DNA of 64,000 nt from NCBI GenBank assembly GCA_022113835.1, contig JAILWY010000007.1:2485001-2549000 (forward strand), read 5' to 3'. A program made the position numbers and the translations under genes. The notes beneath the pieces are model-generated. The model was not told the origin of the DNA. It ran no database searches and was given only the letters and a program-made list of their open reading frames with translations. The first letter of the stretch is position 1. Every line of letters begins with the position of its first letter. Source of the DNA: Atopsyche davidsoni. Its lineage: Eukaryota; Arthropoda; Insecta; Trichoptera; Hydrobiosidae. Of the stretch, positions 42,861 to 54,623 are shown one piece after another.

Positions 42861-43775
42861 CTTTGAAAAAATACCAGGTATAAATAATGCAAAATGAATA
42901 AGGTATGCATCTCAGGTTTTGTTTTCGACATTTTTTTATATTCGACAGTTAATGAGAAGGATTTTTATACATTAAATGTATATTTTTACGTAAATTTCCG
43001 AGCTAATGAAGGCTGAGTTCAAAACGTGACATGCAAAGTAATCTTCAAAACCGCTTTACCATATTGGCATCCTTGTTTTAGATTTGATGATATTTAGACG
43101 TTAAGAATGTAGCGGTAAAATCATTATTAATAAGCTGTTTGTTTAACATGAATGATTTATAATTAGATATCAACTCACCGTAATAAACAAATTGGTAGTT
43201 ACAAAAAAATTAAATGAATTCCGCTGTGTCCAGCATGATTAAAATCGTAAAAAGCTTATAAAATATTTTCAAATTAAAATCAAAAATGAAAATAGACAAC
43301 ATTTTCAATCTGATACGAAAGAACGAGAAAATTCAATTAAAATTTGCATACATTTTACAGAGATAGCATTGCTTAGTTCATTTCGAAAAAAATGGTACAA
43401 AATGCATCGGTAATTTTGCAAATAGTTGAAGTAAAAAACGCGGCAATGCATAATTCATATTTTTTTAAATAAAAAAAAAAAAAGGCTACAGAATCTAAAA
43501 AAACATCTTTGAAACCGAATTAAGCGAAAAGAGATCCTGCAAACATACATTTCTCAGCACAAAACGGAAACCACCTAAGATTTGACTTTCACAGATGTAT
43601 AAGTGGAACGATCCGGATTCTCCGATTCGGCGCGATGGATTGACGATTTGGTTTAATTATAATCATCTTCAAATTATCTCAATAATTTATAAGCGATTCT
43701 TCGCTTGAAGGTGATAAATATTAAAGACATACATTTATATATATAATTTTTAGATAAGTTATAAGAAGATATTAT
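42861..43775. other. AT-rich non-coding DNA
   Basis: A small GC-richer patch at 43600-43650 (GATCCGGATTCTCCGATTCG). Nothing else. Confidence 0.5.
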
Positions 43776-44100
43776 ATTAAGTCGAGTCGGCCACGCCATA
43801 ATGTCGGCGGCGAGTTGGCCGAGCCGAAGCGTCCTGGGCCCGCAGATGTTGTCCGGGAAAGTTCTCTTAAGCACTCTCTACTTTCTTTGGCCATATCGCA
43901 TTTGCATATTTCCATTATTAAAAGAATTTCCCGGTACGAGGCGCCGGGACGGGATCCCCAATCTCAATTTCCCGATATTGTCGTCGTAAAATCCCGGTTT
44001 TATTTCTGCAACAATCCCGGGCGCCGTGTGCTAACGCGGGAAATACGGTCTTTGGGAAATTTACCGTGTTTCCTGTTTCGGAAGTCGCGCTGTTAACATA
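43776..44100. promoter_or_regulatory. GC-rich island with repeated CGGGAAA-type words
   Basis: TTTCCCGG, TTTCCCGATA, CGCGGGAAATACGG and TGGGAAATTTACCG recur, resembling Rel/NF-kB-type half sites. ATTTGCATATTTCC includes a POU octamer. GTCGGCCACGCC and GGGCGCCGTG occur too. Overlapping plus frames (43801-43989, 43815-44096) are not recognisable. Confidence 0.35.
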
Positions 44101-46500
44101 TGTTTTTATTGTTTTTGTTTATTTTTGTTTGCGATACTGCAATTCACTTTTTAATATAGTATTTTCAAAAAAAAAAATCTCAGTACAAAATTATCTGGAG
44201 GTGATAAAAAATTTTAGAGTTGTTCTGTTTCATGTCTTTGGTAATCTGACTGATTTCATATGTTCGTGAATATGGTGGGAAGAAAAAACTTTGTTAAACG
44301 AAAAAACAACCTTTTTAAAAAATTGTGTACATAGATTAAAGAGTTTCTCCTTCAGAACAACACCTCACTGATGTTTCCTTAGAAATATTGACGTATTACT
44401 TACAAATTAGAAAATAAAGCTCCCAACACAATCTCGTGTTAGAAGACGCACACCTGTATCACATTTCTATAGTAAAGGTATTTTAATTAAACTTTTATAC
44501 GTAACTTTTTGATAGTGATAATATTGTTAATTGTCTGATAAAAATATATTTATGGATTTGACGATATAATTATTGATTGAGAGAAGATCATTTTAAACTC
44601 TTTAATGAAAAAAAAAACATAAGAAATACTTCTTAAGTCAATTTTTGAAGTAAACAATTATTAAAAAAGTGATTGAATATGTTTTATATTTTTTGATAAA
44701 ATTGTGCGAATATGTAAGTCAATATTTATTTGTTTTAAATTTTAAATATTAAAGTTAACTGCGGAATTCAAATATCCTCCTTTTCTGAACGACTTCAATA
44801 AGAAAAATACATTAAGATTGAACATTAACTAAGTTAAGTTTTTCAAAGAAAATGGAAAAAATTCCTAATGCAATCAAATACTCTGCCAGGGGTACAAGAA
44901 TTGAATATATTTGTCGTTCTTCGTGGGAAATGCGTTTGAAAGTTGAAATTTTATGGCGGACGAATATTGTAAAAGTTCTCTTGGGGTGGAATTTATTCTC
45001 ACGATCCTGAAATCTTGCATATTGGTCCGTACATTACGGAGAAGCTCTCTTACTGCAGAATGAAATGTACGAATAAAGTTAGTGTTTCAGGAAATGCTTA
45101 TTCAGAATTATTAAAAAAAAAAAAAAAAAACTTTTTAAATATATTAAATGATAGATAATGACACCATATTTCTTTACATGAAATTTATCTACAAGATAAC
45201 CGTAACATTAAATAAAATGTTTATCATTTATAAACAATAAAATTTTCAGCAAGTAAGCTTGAATATAAATTTTAGTATTCAAATATAATCCAGTTTAAAG
45301 TACATTTACAGGTTTGATAAAATAAACTATCCACTGTTAATGAAAATTATAGAAACGAAATAAAATATATTCTTAGAACATATATATTTTACTCGATTAA
45401 TTACCAATAAGTCTAAAAGTTAAAGGGGTATTTTTTATATAAAAATAAATCGATGGTTTGGTTAGGTTAAAAAAATATGAATTGGGTAAAACTGCAACAA
45501 ATAATAATACATATTTTTTTATAATATATTAACATCATCATTCTTGAGCCTAAAAATGTAATGACTCGCAACCCTTCAGTGACTTCTGCAACTTTCAAAT
45601 ACCAAATATTTATAAGCTCTACATGCGAAAAATACTTGAAAACTTTTGCAAGCCCAGCTGGTTTTTTTGATTATAGGAAAGTTTTATTGGGAAAACTAAC
45701 CCAATAAGTACAGTTAATTTTTTCACCAGAGTTATATGCCGTTTTAACGGACCGGATCCGTATCTTTCTTTAACTTTATTCTGAGATATTTTATTAAAGT
45801 ATTAAGGATTCTTCCACTACATCTTATATTTTCTCAAGGGATCTGCATAAGAATTGCGGAGAAGAATGATACGTATTTAAATTTTCCAGAATAAATTTGC
45901 TTAGAGTCTAAGGAGTACTTCAGACAAGGTGCATTTGATGCTGTGAAATCGAGTGAGTTGAAGATATAAAATTGTACACAAAAAACTTACTTAGAAATTA
46001 ATAATAATAAATTTCGTACATTTTTTTAAAAAAAAATTCTAAAATAATTTTTTTATATATGAGAAGAAGCATTGGAAACTTGCTTAGTAAAAAGTTCATG
46101 TAAATATTTACACTGCCTTAAAAAGAGTCTTCGTCTCAAAAACAGTGAATGAATATAGAAATAAAATTATTTATTTATAAAAAAGTAACAATTTCTAATC
46201 TGAATACTTCAATGAAAAATTAAAAAAAAAAATAAAAAAAATAAAAATTACGTTTAATTAGTTTTATATAGTAAAAAATATTTTCTAAATGTAGTTTTTA
46301 AATAATAATTTTACGAATTACAGTTATACATTGTACTTATAAAGTATTTAATACAATGAAGTAAAATCCTTTACAACAAATTGATTCTGATTGGGAGTGC
46401 GCGATTGTATTAGAAAACCCGATAAGTGAGCTATGAATAATCAAAAAATTGTTTTCATTAAATTTAAATATACATTTCAAAAACAACTCTGAAAAGATAT
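44101..46500. other. AT-rich desert
   Basis: About 2.4 kb with an A tract near 45113-45130 and A-rich runs near 46222-46246. A slightly GC-richer patch at 44930-45060. Nothing recognised. Confidence 0.6.
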
Positions 46501-46686
46501 TTATTTTATAATATCTATGGGATATTTGATGTGGTAGTCGCAGTCAGATTCTCTGGTACATCTGGGAGGAGCTCCGCTTCGTGTTTGCATTTCACGCATC
46601 TCAGATCTGCCTGCAAACTGCAGCGGGGCATGCAATGTCATATTAATGGGAATGTGAATGCAGTCATACTTGATATTTCCTCCCAT
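46501..46686 (-). other. GC-richer patch open on the minus strand
   Basis: The 61-codon frame reads in part GRSEMREMQTRSGAPPRCTR; not recognised. A putative ATG start is present, but there is no other support for a gene. Confidence 0.2.
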
Positions 46687-47077
46687 AATATGTGATATTA
46701 TTTATTTTAAAGTATATTTTATGGTTATGTATATATACACATAAATATCACGGTAGTTCTGTGTATTTCAATTTAAAATATGTCAGCCTTATATTAAGAT
46801 TTTAAGGAGGTGTATCAATAAGCATTTTATTTTTTTATATATATTATGAATTCAAGCAAAGCTATCACGATAAAAAAGTTGATTGTTCATTAAAATCTAA
46901 TCATTTGATAAAGGCGTTCAAATTACAACAAATAAAAAATTCTGCAGTGAAACGCACATAAATTTGATACTTTGTATGAGTTTTCTATTTATTAAACTGA
47001 AAGTTCAAGAATAAAAATGAAAATTAATAGTCATGTACATTAAAATCATATATATATTAAATTACCTTGTTTCTTCC
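46687..47077. other. AT-rich non-coding DNA
   Basis: Nothing recognised. Confidence 0.55.
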
Positions 47078-47286
47078 TGACAATCAAACTCTTTATTTTT
47101 AGCAACCTCTCCCTTTAACAATTGTTTACCTAATTGGTTGTTATTATATAAATTCTCAGTTAGTTTGATAAGTGAACGTGAAAGGCTAACTATGGAAATT
47201 AACAAATGGAAGAATCACTCAAGTATTTTATTTTATATAAAATATTAAAATGGAATTCCACCAAGCACTCTCTATCAAAAATATCA
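47078..47286 (+). mobile_element. Family 1 copy without the inverted left arm
   Basis: Begins in the body (CAACCTCTCCCTTTAACAAT, shared with 17.8 kb), passes through a ruined ribozyme segment (GTGAACGTGAAAGGCTAAC) and ends in the right arm and the outer end GGAATTCCACCAAGCACTCT. Shows that body plus 3' end can occur without foldback structure. Confidence 0.7.
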
Positions 47287-47640
47287 ATTATTTAAATATT
47301 AATAGTCAGGCTTGAGATCAATATTAAATGTCGGCTTTTTTACGTACAGTGCTGTACCGGATCAATGAAAGTTTGTTGATTTTATTTATAATATAACGTA
47401 TTATGTATAATATTATCATTAATATGGATAATGAGTTAATTTAATTCACCCTTGTATTAATTATTTGAAATTATAGTATCTCATACATATACCGGCAATA
47501 TTTAAAATCAAATTTTTGAAACCGATTCATATATGAGCAGATTTGAAAAAATATTTCATAAAAATCGCGGTGATTTACAAGAATTTTGTTTCAGTTGGAC
47601 AATAAGTCAGTGATAAAAAAAAAATATTTCAATATTTTTC
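47287..47640. other. AT-rich non-coding DNA
   Basis: Nothing recognised. Confidence 0.5.
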
Positions 47641-48010
47641 GAATTGGCGTTGTACATGCACAAGAATCTACAAGTCCCCCCAAGTGCAAACAAATTTAAT
47701 AAAACTAAACACAATCATAAAAAAACACGACACGGCCATTTGCAGCCGTGTAAAAAGGAAGGCGAAATCGTAAAGACATAAAAAAGCAATAAACTAAAAT
47801 CATACTCAGCGCGACATATTATTATCGATAGTTCCTGCAGTCGGGGGTCGGAGGTTCGAGTCCCGAGGGTGGCACAAAATGCCGGGGGCGGGTGCAAATA
47901 ACAGAATATCGTTCATGATTTCAATCTCCCCGTTCTGAATTGATTTATTTCTTCAAGTCCAGAGCGGTCCTTCGTGTCCCTGTATCGCCGCCTTCAAGGC
48001 GACCAGGTGT
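47641..48010. other. GC-richer segment with a possible tRNA 3' half
   Basis: GGAGGTTCGAGTCCCGAGGG (47847-47866) has a B-box (GGTTCGAGTCC). The overlapping minus frame reads LGTRTSDPRLQ, a peptide often produced by reading tRNA 3' halves. No paired acceptor or A-box was found. Flanking GC-richer DNA to 48010 is unassigned. Confidence 0.3.
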
Positions 48011-48908
48011 CCAATTTAAAATGGGACAGTTCCTAAAACATGCTTTTATTATTAAAAAAAAAGAATCATTCCAATACTTGTAAATCAATATATTCAATTT
48101 TAACACAAATAATGTATTTAAAATTTTGGTGTATTTTTAAGGTAAATTTTTGGAAGAAATTTTTTTTTAAATAACTGTTGAATTACTAATAGAAACTATT
48201 TTGTTTTTTTTTTTTATTTTTATAAATACTGAATCGATTTTAATTTCAGAATCACATTTTAAATACACAGTGAATAAAAATATAGTTTCGGGAACAAGTA
48301 TCACTACTGCATTGTATTGTGTTCTATAAGTTGTTGCACTTTGGTCACCCGAGCCACGGCTATATCGCGGGTCCAAATCAAGTTTATTTTCTATTACTGT
48401 ACACCCTGTATAGAAGTGTTTCCAGAGAGGTCTGTCGTTGTTTTCGAGAAAAAGTTCTGACCTTGTTAGAGAAATAAGTCCAGAACGGTACGAGTCCTTG
48501 CTTTTCTGTACTTGCGTCGGTTTTAACGAGTTGTAGAAGTTTTTTTTCCATGTCGTTGGAAAGTTATTGAATGTTGCGAAATGTTTAATAGATCATTCAA
48601 TTAGCGATTCTTTTGTTGTTTTTAATTGATATAAATCGTTAATTGAATTACGGACGAAATGAATTTGTGAAAGAAAGTTTAACTTTTAGAGCGTCTTGAA
48701 GTATTAATCGACTAAATAATGAGTCTTGTTATAAACTTCAGTATTTAAAAATATACGTGATAAATTTCAGAATAAAATAGAAAAAAACAGTCAAAACCCA
48801 CGTTTTATCTGTATTGAACCCTACAGTGGAATTGTCTGGTATTATTTATAAATCGATGTGATGTATTAAAAATATTCTGATATATTCAATATGTTTGAAG
48901 TTTCGTTT
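48011..48908. other. Mostly AT-rich; small patch at 48290-48500
   Basis: Contains CTGTACACCCTGTATAG (about 48398), similar to the TACAGGGTGT end at 32999, perhaps a solitary transposon terminus. Otherwise nothing recognised. Confidence 0.45.
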
Positions 48909-48943
48909 AAAAATACCAACAGGATAAGTTGGCAAAGTAAGAT
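48909..48943 (+). repeat. Diverged family 1 hairpin segment
   Basis: AAATACCAACAGGATAAGTT then GGCAAAGTAAGATAC; stem II halves CCAAC/GTTGG persist, followed by AATAAAAATAAAAC as in family 1. Confidence 0.35.
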
Positions 48944-49305
48944 ACAATAAAAATAAAACTCTACATCACACAAATGTCTTAAGAAAATGTCACAAATAAG
49001 CAGATTTTAAAATTGGATTGAATAACTGAAGGCATATTATCAATGTGTATTTTATTTATTGAAACCCCTTTCTATTTTCATATATATTTGTATTTTTAAG
49101 GGGGTGTGTCTTATCCAATGCCCTCTATGCTCAATAATATTTTTTAAAGTCAAAGTATGTCTGTTATTTAATTTAAATCAATGAATATTTTTTATATACT
49201 AAATTATTTTCTCGAATTGTTTCAACCATTTCTTTCAGGTATTGTGTAAAAAAAACTAATGTCGCAAATAATGGGGTTATCCTGAATTTTAATCCGGTCA
49301 GCCTC
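48944..49305. other. AT-rich non-coding DNA
   Basis: Nothing recognised. Confidence 0.5.
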
Positions 49306-49570
49306 ACAATGGACTCGAAGGTAGCGAGAATTAGCAGCAATGAAATCGCCAGCCTACAGGGGTAAGATTTTTCCTTTGTAATTGGAAAAGTTGGATCGGA
49401 AAATGCCCCATGCTGCCACCCCCTGGCAGGGCAGGCCCTTGGGAAATTATAGTGGGGATTTAAAGGTTGCCTCCCTTGGAAAAATTATGTTCTTGGTCCC
49501 TTTGATTCGGGCGTTACGAACCTTTTGCAGGTGATTGCGGCCGTGTTTATTGCAGTTTTTGCTTTATAAT
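49306..49570. promoter_or_regulatory. GC-richer island, candidate regulatory DNA
   Basis: TCF-like CCTTTGATTC, CAGGTG E-box, GCTGCCACCCCCTGGCAGGG (a short inverted repeat GCCA/TGGC type), and CCCTTGGGAAATTATAG. No coding frame. Confidence 0.35.
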
Positions 49571-49955
49571 TGTTTTATTTCTATTTTTTATTTCAAAATT
49601 TATTGTCTTACGTAGAGTAATTAGCGTTTTGATTAAAATTGTTATTTTATCGAAGTATTTATCATTCGAAACCGGTTTGTATCAAGCCACGAAACCATTA
49701 AAAATTATTGATTCATAATTATAAACATTCAAAATCAATAATAAAAATGTGTATAAAGATAGTTTAAAAATATGAAAAGAATGGATACAACACAAGATTT
49801 AAAAAAAACGATTTTTGATATGAAAAATAAAAAAATCTAGCCTGGTTGACAATACCATACGTGGTACATGAATTCAAGTACACTTGTCAAGACATCGCAA
49901 GGGGTTGCAAAAAAATTCAAACGTTACTATTTATTTGTATTCGAATTTGTTTGTC
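49571..49955. other. AT-rich non-coding DNA
   Basis: Nothing recognised. Confidence 0.5.
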
Positions 49956-50470
49956 TTTATGCAAAGGGATGAGAATGCAACCCCTCTCAGGTGGATAAAG
50001 CAGAATCCACACACCAATCCGAGACATCTCACACGTGTCTCCTGCCCTTAGTCCAGGGGTTGCAGTGCAACGCAGTCTCTTGTAGATTCTGAAAAATCAC
50101 CCCCCGAAGAATCAAAGGTGGCAATCACATTAATATTTCAGGGAGATTTGAATTTTTGAAAAGGTGGCCAGTGTTTTTTTCGTCAGGCCGTCCATCGGGC
50201 ATGATTGGTTTGCGACTTGGATTGGTCTGGGTCGGTTTGAATCTTAAATTGGTTCGAGTCCTGGATTTAAAATTCTTTCAGGGGTTTTGGCGTGAAACAC
50301 ATTATGATGGATTGAATTCGACAGGGGTGAGTTGTTTTTTAAAGGAAGGTTTTTTTCGTTTTTGTTTGTGAACAGCTTTAAAAGATTTCGAGTCTGAATC
50401 TTTTGGGGCTCTCGAGCCTTATTTTATTCCCACGGGAGTAAATTGTAAATGATTTTTGTAGTTTGGGTCA
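49956..50470. promoter_or_regulatory. GC-richer DNA with E-box and T-box-like words
   Basis: CAGGTGG, TCACACGTGTCTCC (E-box palindrome CACGTG), AATCAAAGGTGGC. The plus frame 50156-50371 is not recognisable. Confidence 0.25.
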
Positions 50471-50616
50471 CGGGGAATATTATTCTTATGGGAAGAGGAG
50501 ATCTTTGAAGTCTACTTAGTCATTCAGATAATCGATTTGTGATTTATTTTAAACTAAGTTGGATTAATGTCAATCAGAATGCGTTTTGATTTACCCATGC
50601 AGGTATTAGTATGTTT
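50471..50616. other. AT-rich non-coding DNA
   Basis: Nothing recognised. Confidence 0.4.
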
Positions 50617-50745
50617 ATGTGATTAAGCATATTTTTTCACACATTGAAAACGATTAAAGAAAACTCTCAGAAAATATCATCGTGACTTGTGTGGGTTCGA
50701 ATCCCACACAAGTCACGATGTGTGAAAAAATATGCTTAATCACAT
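50617..50745. mobile_element. Family 2 hairpin copy capped by a tRNA T-loop
   Basis: Outer arms at 50617-50644 and 50718-50745 are perfect 28-bp inverted repeats (begin ATGTGATTAAGCATATTTTT). The inner arms CATCGTGACTTGTGTGGG (50678-50695) and CCCACACAAGTCACGATG (50703-50720) are perfect over 18 bp, with loop TTCGAAT (50696-50702), exactly a tRNA T-loop and B-box core. The left arm alone has a 33-nt insertion between the outer and inner parts (50645-50677), which is family 2 body sequence. Probably a snap-back product of the tRNA 3' half. Confidence 0.85.
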
Positions 50746-51000
50746 TTATTTTAAACATTAGTAAAAGCAAATGAATTTACATAAAAATTGCATTAAAATT
50801 TTGCCGATGAACCCAATCGACATAGATTTTATGAGATATAATAGTACTCATAAAACAAAACAAATATTATTAAAAAATATTTTACACATGTATCTATGTT
50901 ATGGTAACTTTTTAATAGGTTTTTATAAGCAGTTATGTGAAAAGAAGTTAAAACGGCAATATTATTTTGACCATTTCAAACTGCTTTGCCAAAGTTTCTG
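50746..51000. other. AT-rich non-coding DNA
   Basis: A 78-codon plus frame (50771-51007) is A/T-driven. Nothing recognised. Confidence 0.5.
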
Positions 51001-51190
51001 GAAATAAAGCCGGGGCGAGGGGGCGAGGAGCATTTAGCACCAGGGCCATGTGAAAGAAAGTTTTATTGGCTGAATTTTAGTGTATTTTTATATGGGATTG
51101 GATTTTCAGGTCCTCTGTGGCCCAAAATCGTGTAGCTTGACTGCCCTGAGGAAGGATGGGGTCACGTACTTGCTGCAGTGTTAAATGGAT
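51001..51190. promoter_or_regulatory. GC-richer patch
   Basis: GCCGGGGCGAGGGGGCGAGG at the start, TTTTATTGGCTG, GTCACGTACTTGCTGCAG. Role unknown. Confidence 0.25.
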
Positions 51191-52435
51191 TTCTACTATT
51201 TATGAGTTTTAGATCGTTTTGTCCTAAAGATTAAACGTTGCTAATAGAAAAAAAATATGAGTACTTTGTGTACAGAGAAATAGCTTTATACAAAATTTTC
51301 AAAATGTTAAGTATTATTCCAACATGATTTTAAGAGGTGCTATAGATTACAATACAGAAACTTACTGATAGAGAAAATATAAAGTCGCATAAATAATTTT
51401 GCAAAACGTAAATAAATTTGTTTGCATTTGGACAGGATCGTTTAAAATAGATTAAGACCCATTAGGCAATTTAATTACTCTTGACAATCATTGTATTTTT
51501 TTAATGTAAACTAAAGATGCCAACCGAGCATGTTGGTAAAGCAGTAGCATAAAAATAAAACAAAGTGGAAGAAAACATTTTTTTATCAAATAATTACCGT
51601 GGAGTTAAAAAACAACGAAAGTTTATTTTACTTTTCATAATTTAATATCAGTTGTTTATTTGGATAATTTCATCCACGTTTACTCGAATGACTTTGGAAA
51701 GTTATCCAAAATATTAACGACATTAACGACTATTCTAAACAGGATCATAAAAGTCTTCAAACAAAAAAAAATACAGTTTTCTTAAATGAATTAAACAGGT
51801 ACTTTACATTTTTAAAGCTTTCGAATATTCAAGAAATGAATAATTCGTGTCTTTCGCAAAATTAATGCTTTTTTTAATGTCATGAATTTTTTGTTCGTTT
51901 TAGAATCGTAATAATGGGGAGGTATTTTTCGGTCTTGAGAGTTATTGTTTAATAAATCACTGCTCTAATTCGCCCCCCACCCTCTGAAATATTTCTATGA
52001 TTGCCCTCAAAATGAATGAATCTAATTTGTAATAGAAAGTACTAATGCAAACACCAAGTAACTCGCAGTACATCTCGTGCCTATTTAATGTCCTATTTAA
52101 ATTGAACTTTTCTTATGCTGTAGGGTTATTTTTTATTATTAAATATGTAATAACGACAAAATCGGACACAGGCGTAAATTATTTGCTTAAGTGCTTGCTA
52201 TTTTTTATTTATGGCTTGAGATTTTGTCTATTTACAACAAGGACATCTTGCATAAAATATTGATGCTAAGATGTCACTCATGGATATAATAAACATTAAT
52301 AAAAAATGTTTAATCATTTATGTAGCACAAGATATTTCATTACAAATGAATAAGTGCGAATCATAAGAACCTCGAATTCCTTACCAGAGATAAAACTCGT
52401 AGTTTCTATATTTCAATTTCCACGTACTTAAAGAT
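51191..52435. other. AT-rich non-coding DNA
   Basis: A diverged family 1 hairpin segment is at 51513-51549. Otherwise nothing recognised. Confidence 0.55.
51513..51549 (+). repeat. Diverged family 1 hairpin segment
   Basis: AAAGATGCCAACCGAGCATG then TTGGTAAAGCAGTAGCA; stem II halves CCAAC/(T)GTTGG, followed by AAAAATAAAAC. The GAAA box has become TAAA. Confidence 0.35.
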
Positions 52436-52640
52436 AAATAATTGTCTCGCACCCTCCTTTAAGGGATGATACTCCTGTTGTATAATATGTACGCATTAGA
52501 AACGTAGAGGGTGGAAGCACAGGGGGTTTACAATCACATCTTCACACCGCGACGTCAGATGGAGAAATTCGCGAGTTACTTTGCTAATGCACTGTAGACG
52601 GTAGGTATGAGTTAAATTAGCCTGTCATATGTTTGAATAC
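52436..52640. promoter_or_regulatory. Small GC-richer patch
   Basis: Includes CACACCGCGACGTCAGATGG. No coding frame. Confidence 0.2.
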
Positions 52641-53295
52641 CATTAATTATCTTAAGATGCCTCGAGTCTGTGATAAGATTCATGTAAGGTTGTATTATAT
52701 TTGAGATAACACGAGAATTCGATACTAGCTGTAAATTATTATTGATGAGTACTTTCACGTATTGATATTGATGAAGATAGATTTATATCTTTCCAAATAT
52801 ATGTACATTAAATATTCAATTATTGATTGAGTATTTCTTACTATAAATAATAAATCAAAGATAATATTTTATAAAAAATATTTAATGAATCATGCCTTTT
52901 CTTCACGAGGCATTAGTCCCGAAGATATATCGAAGTGTCTTTTTAGAAAAATTTACTAAAACTTTATTTTATTGCGATCAATTTTAAAAATCTTATATTG
53001 TATTTCTAACAACAATTATATTAATCAACCGAAGTATAAAATTCATTCATTAAGAAATTTAGTTAAATTTTTAAACATATATAAACATTTCGTGTATTTC
53101 AGAGTATATTTTTTAAAACCATTCATGTTCATATAATCGAAAATCTTAAATATTTTAATATGGAAAATATGTATTTTTAATATAAAGAATAAAGAACTGT
53201 TAACCTCAAAATAAAATATGTTTCAGTTTAACGTGCACGTGTCGTCTAGGGTAAGAAAAATGGTATTTACTATTTACTCAATATAACAAATGTAT
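52641..53295. other. AT-rich non-coding DNA
   Basis: Nothing recognised. Confidence 0.55.
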
Positions 53296-53560
53296 CTAAT
53301 TCTAACAATGAGCCTTTTTCACATCAAAACTACCCTCATACTTGGGGGTAAGAATCAGGAAGGTAGATACTCGTAGATTAATTCTTTTGACTTATAATAC
53401 TCATACATCTGTCTAGAGAGGGTGGCAGCCATATTATATTTTAGCGGGGTGCATTTATGAGAATTCTCATCCCTAAAGTTTCATCCCCTTGTAGCATCAA
53501 AGGAGAATTGCTTTGTCTTTGAAATTGAGTATTTTGGCGGCCCGTCTTAATTTAGATAGT
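53296..53560. promoter_or_regulatory. GC-richer island with TCF-like words
   Basis: CATCAAAGG, CTTTGTCTTTGAAATT, ACATCAAAAC, and a purine-rich GAGAGGGTGGCAGCC. No coding frame. Confidence 0.3.
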
Positions 53561-54421
53561 TCATTGATAGACTAAATATAAAATTTTATACCATCATTTT
53601 AAATTTTATGCTGAGATTGCGTTTGTTTTTCAAAATAATACCTGCAACAAATATAGTATTTTTTTAAATTCAAAATATATATAACCAGCTTCTAAAAATT
53701 GTATTTACTTTTAATATGTATTGCTTCAAATATGCATTATGAAAGAGTCATGAAAAAAGTGTAAATATTATAAAATAAAAATTTCTACAATTTTACAGTT
53801 GAAATATACTTAAACATATATATATTAATATTGTAATCAATGTTATTTTAAACACAAATAATTTTAATAAATATTAATAGCAACCATAGTTTTTTAAAAT
53901 ATTTTTGGCAGGATCATCATGAAGTTGATAGTGAAATATTTCAACCCGGAAAGTTCAAGTAACATTATATCTATTAAAAGCTTATGACTGGGTATTTTAC
54001 CAGTAAATGCAATCTAAAAAAAGCAATTGAAACAAAACATTTTTCAGCGCAAGCGAGAGATTAACAGAGAAAAAGAGAAACAGGAAAGAGTGATCTCGTA
54101 ACGTATCAGGGCCTTCCCTGAAAATGGGAAATATTAAAGTGGAATTGAGTAATAAAGAAAAACGGGGAACGAAAAGAGATAATGGGGGAAAAGTCGGAAC
54201 AGGCAATGCTTAAATAGAGAAGTAATCTTAACTCGTAACAGGATCTGCGCCGTGAACGGACACTGTTACAAGTAGCATCCAATCTTGTTAATAATTACAA
54301 AAAAAACAGCAGTGAATGCTATTTTAAGAAACTCGGATTCAAAAGCAGAAATAATAACTTTCCAAAAAACTGACAATTTATTCCACGAGTAAATTTATTG
54401 ATATCTTCAGCTTATTCTTTG
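53561..54421. other. AT-rich non-coding DNA
   Basis: A slightly GC-richer purine-rich stretch at 54045-54215 (GAGAGATTAACAGAGAAAAA type). Nothing coding recognised. Confidence 0.5.
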
Positions 54422-54432
54422 TTAATTTATTA

Positions 54433-54612
54433 ATAAGAAATTCAATATTTTTGACAGATAGTACTTGGTGGAATTCCATTTTAATATTTTTGAGTAAAAT
54501 ACTTTAGTGATTTTTGACTCTGTTTGATAATGCCAACGTGAAAGGTTGGCGAAACCGGTCACAAATAAAAATGAATATGTGGAAAATCACTCAAGTATTT
54601 TACTCAAAAATA
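54433..54612 (+). mobile_element. Family 1 foldback element with the best ribozyme core
   Basis: Flanked by a perfect 11-bp direct repeat TTAATTTATTA (54422-54432 and 54613-54623). Left outer end matches, in reverse complement, the outer end of the copy at 0.56 kb (CTGTCAAAAATATTGAATTT). Left arm to about 54513, hammerhead-like core 54521-54563, right arm GGAAAATCACTCAAGTATTT. 180 bp, no coding frame. Confidence 0.8.
54521..54563 (+). ncRNA. Hammerhead-ribozyme-like motif, family 1
   Basis: Stem I 5' strand TGT (54521-54523); box TTGATAA (54524-54530) in place of CUGANGA; extra T; stem II GCCAAC/GTTGGC (54532-54537, 54545-54550), loop GTGAAAG; GAAA (54551-54554); CCGG; TC, expected cleavage after 54560; stem I 3' strand ACA (54561-54563) pairs with TGT. 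The box differs from consensus at C3 and G8, but the two changes (U3, A8) keep the known C3-G8 pair complementary. Stem III is only CC/GG. Activity uncertain. Confidence 0.5.
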
Positions 54613-54623
54613 TTAATTTATTA

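Noticed and set aside
44583..44605. Resemblance to the bantam microRNA (GATCATTTT)
   Set aside because: Only about nine matching bases and no convincing precursor hairpin.
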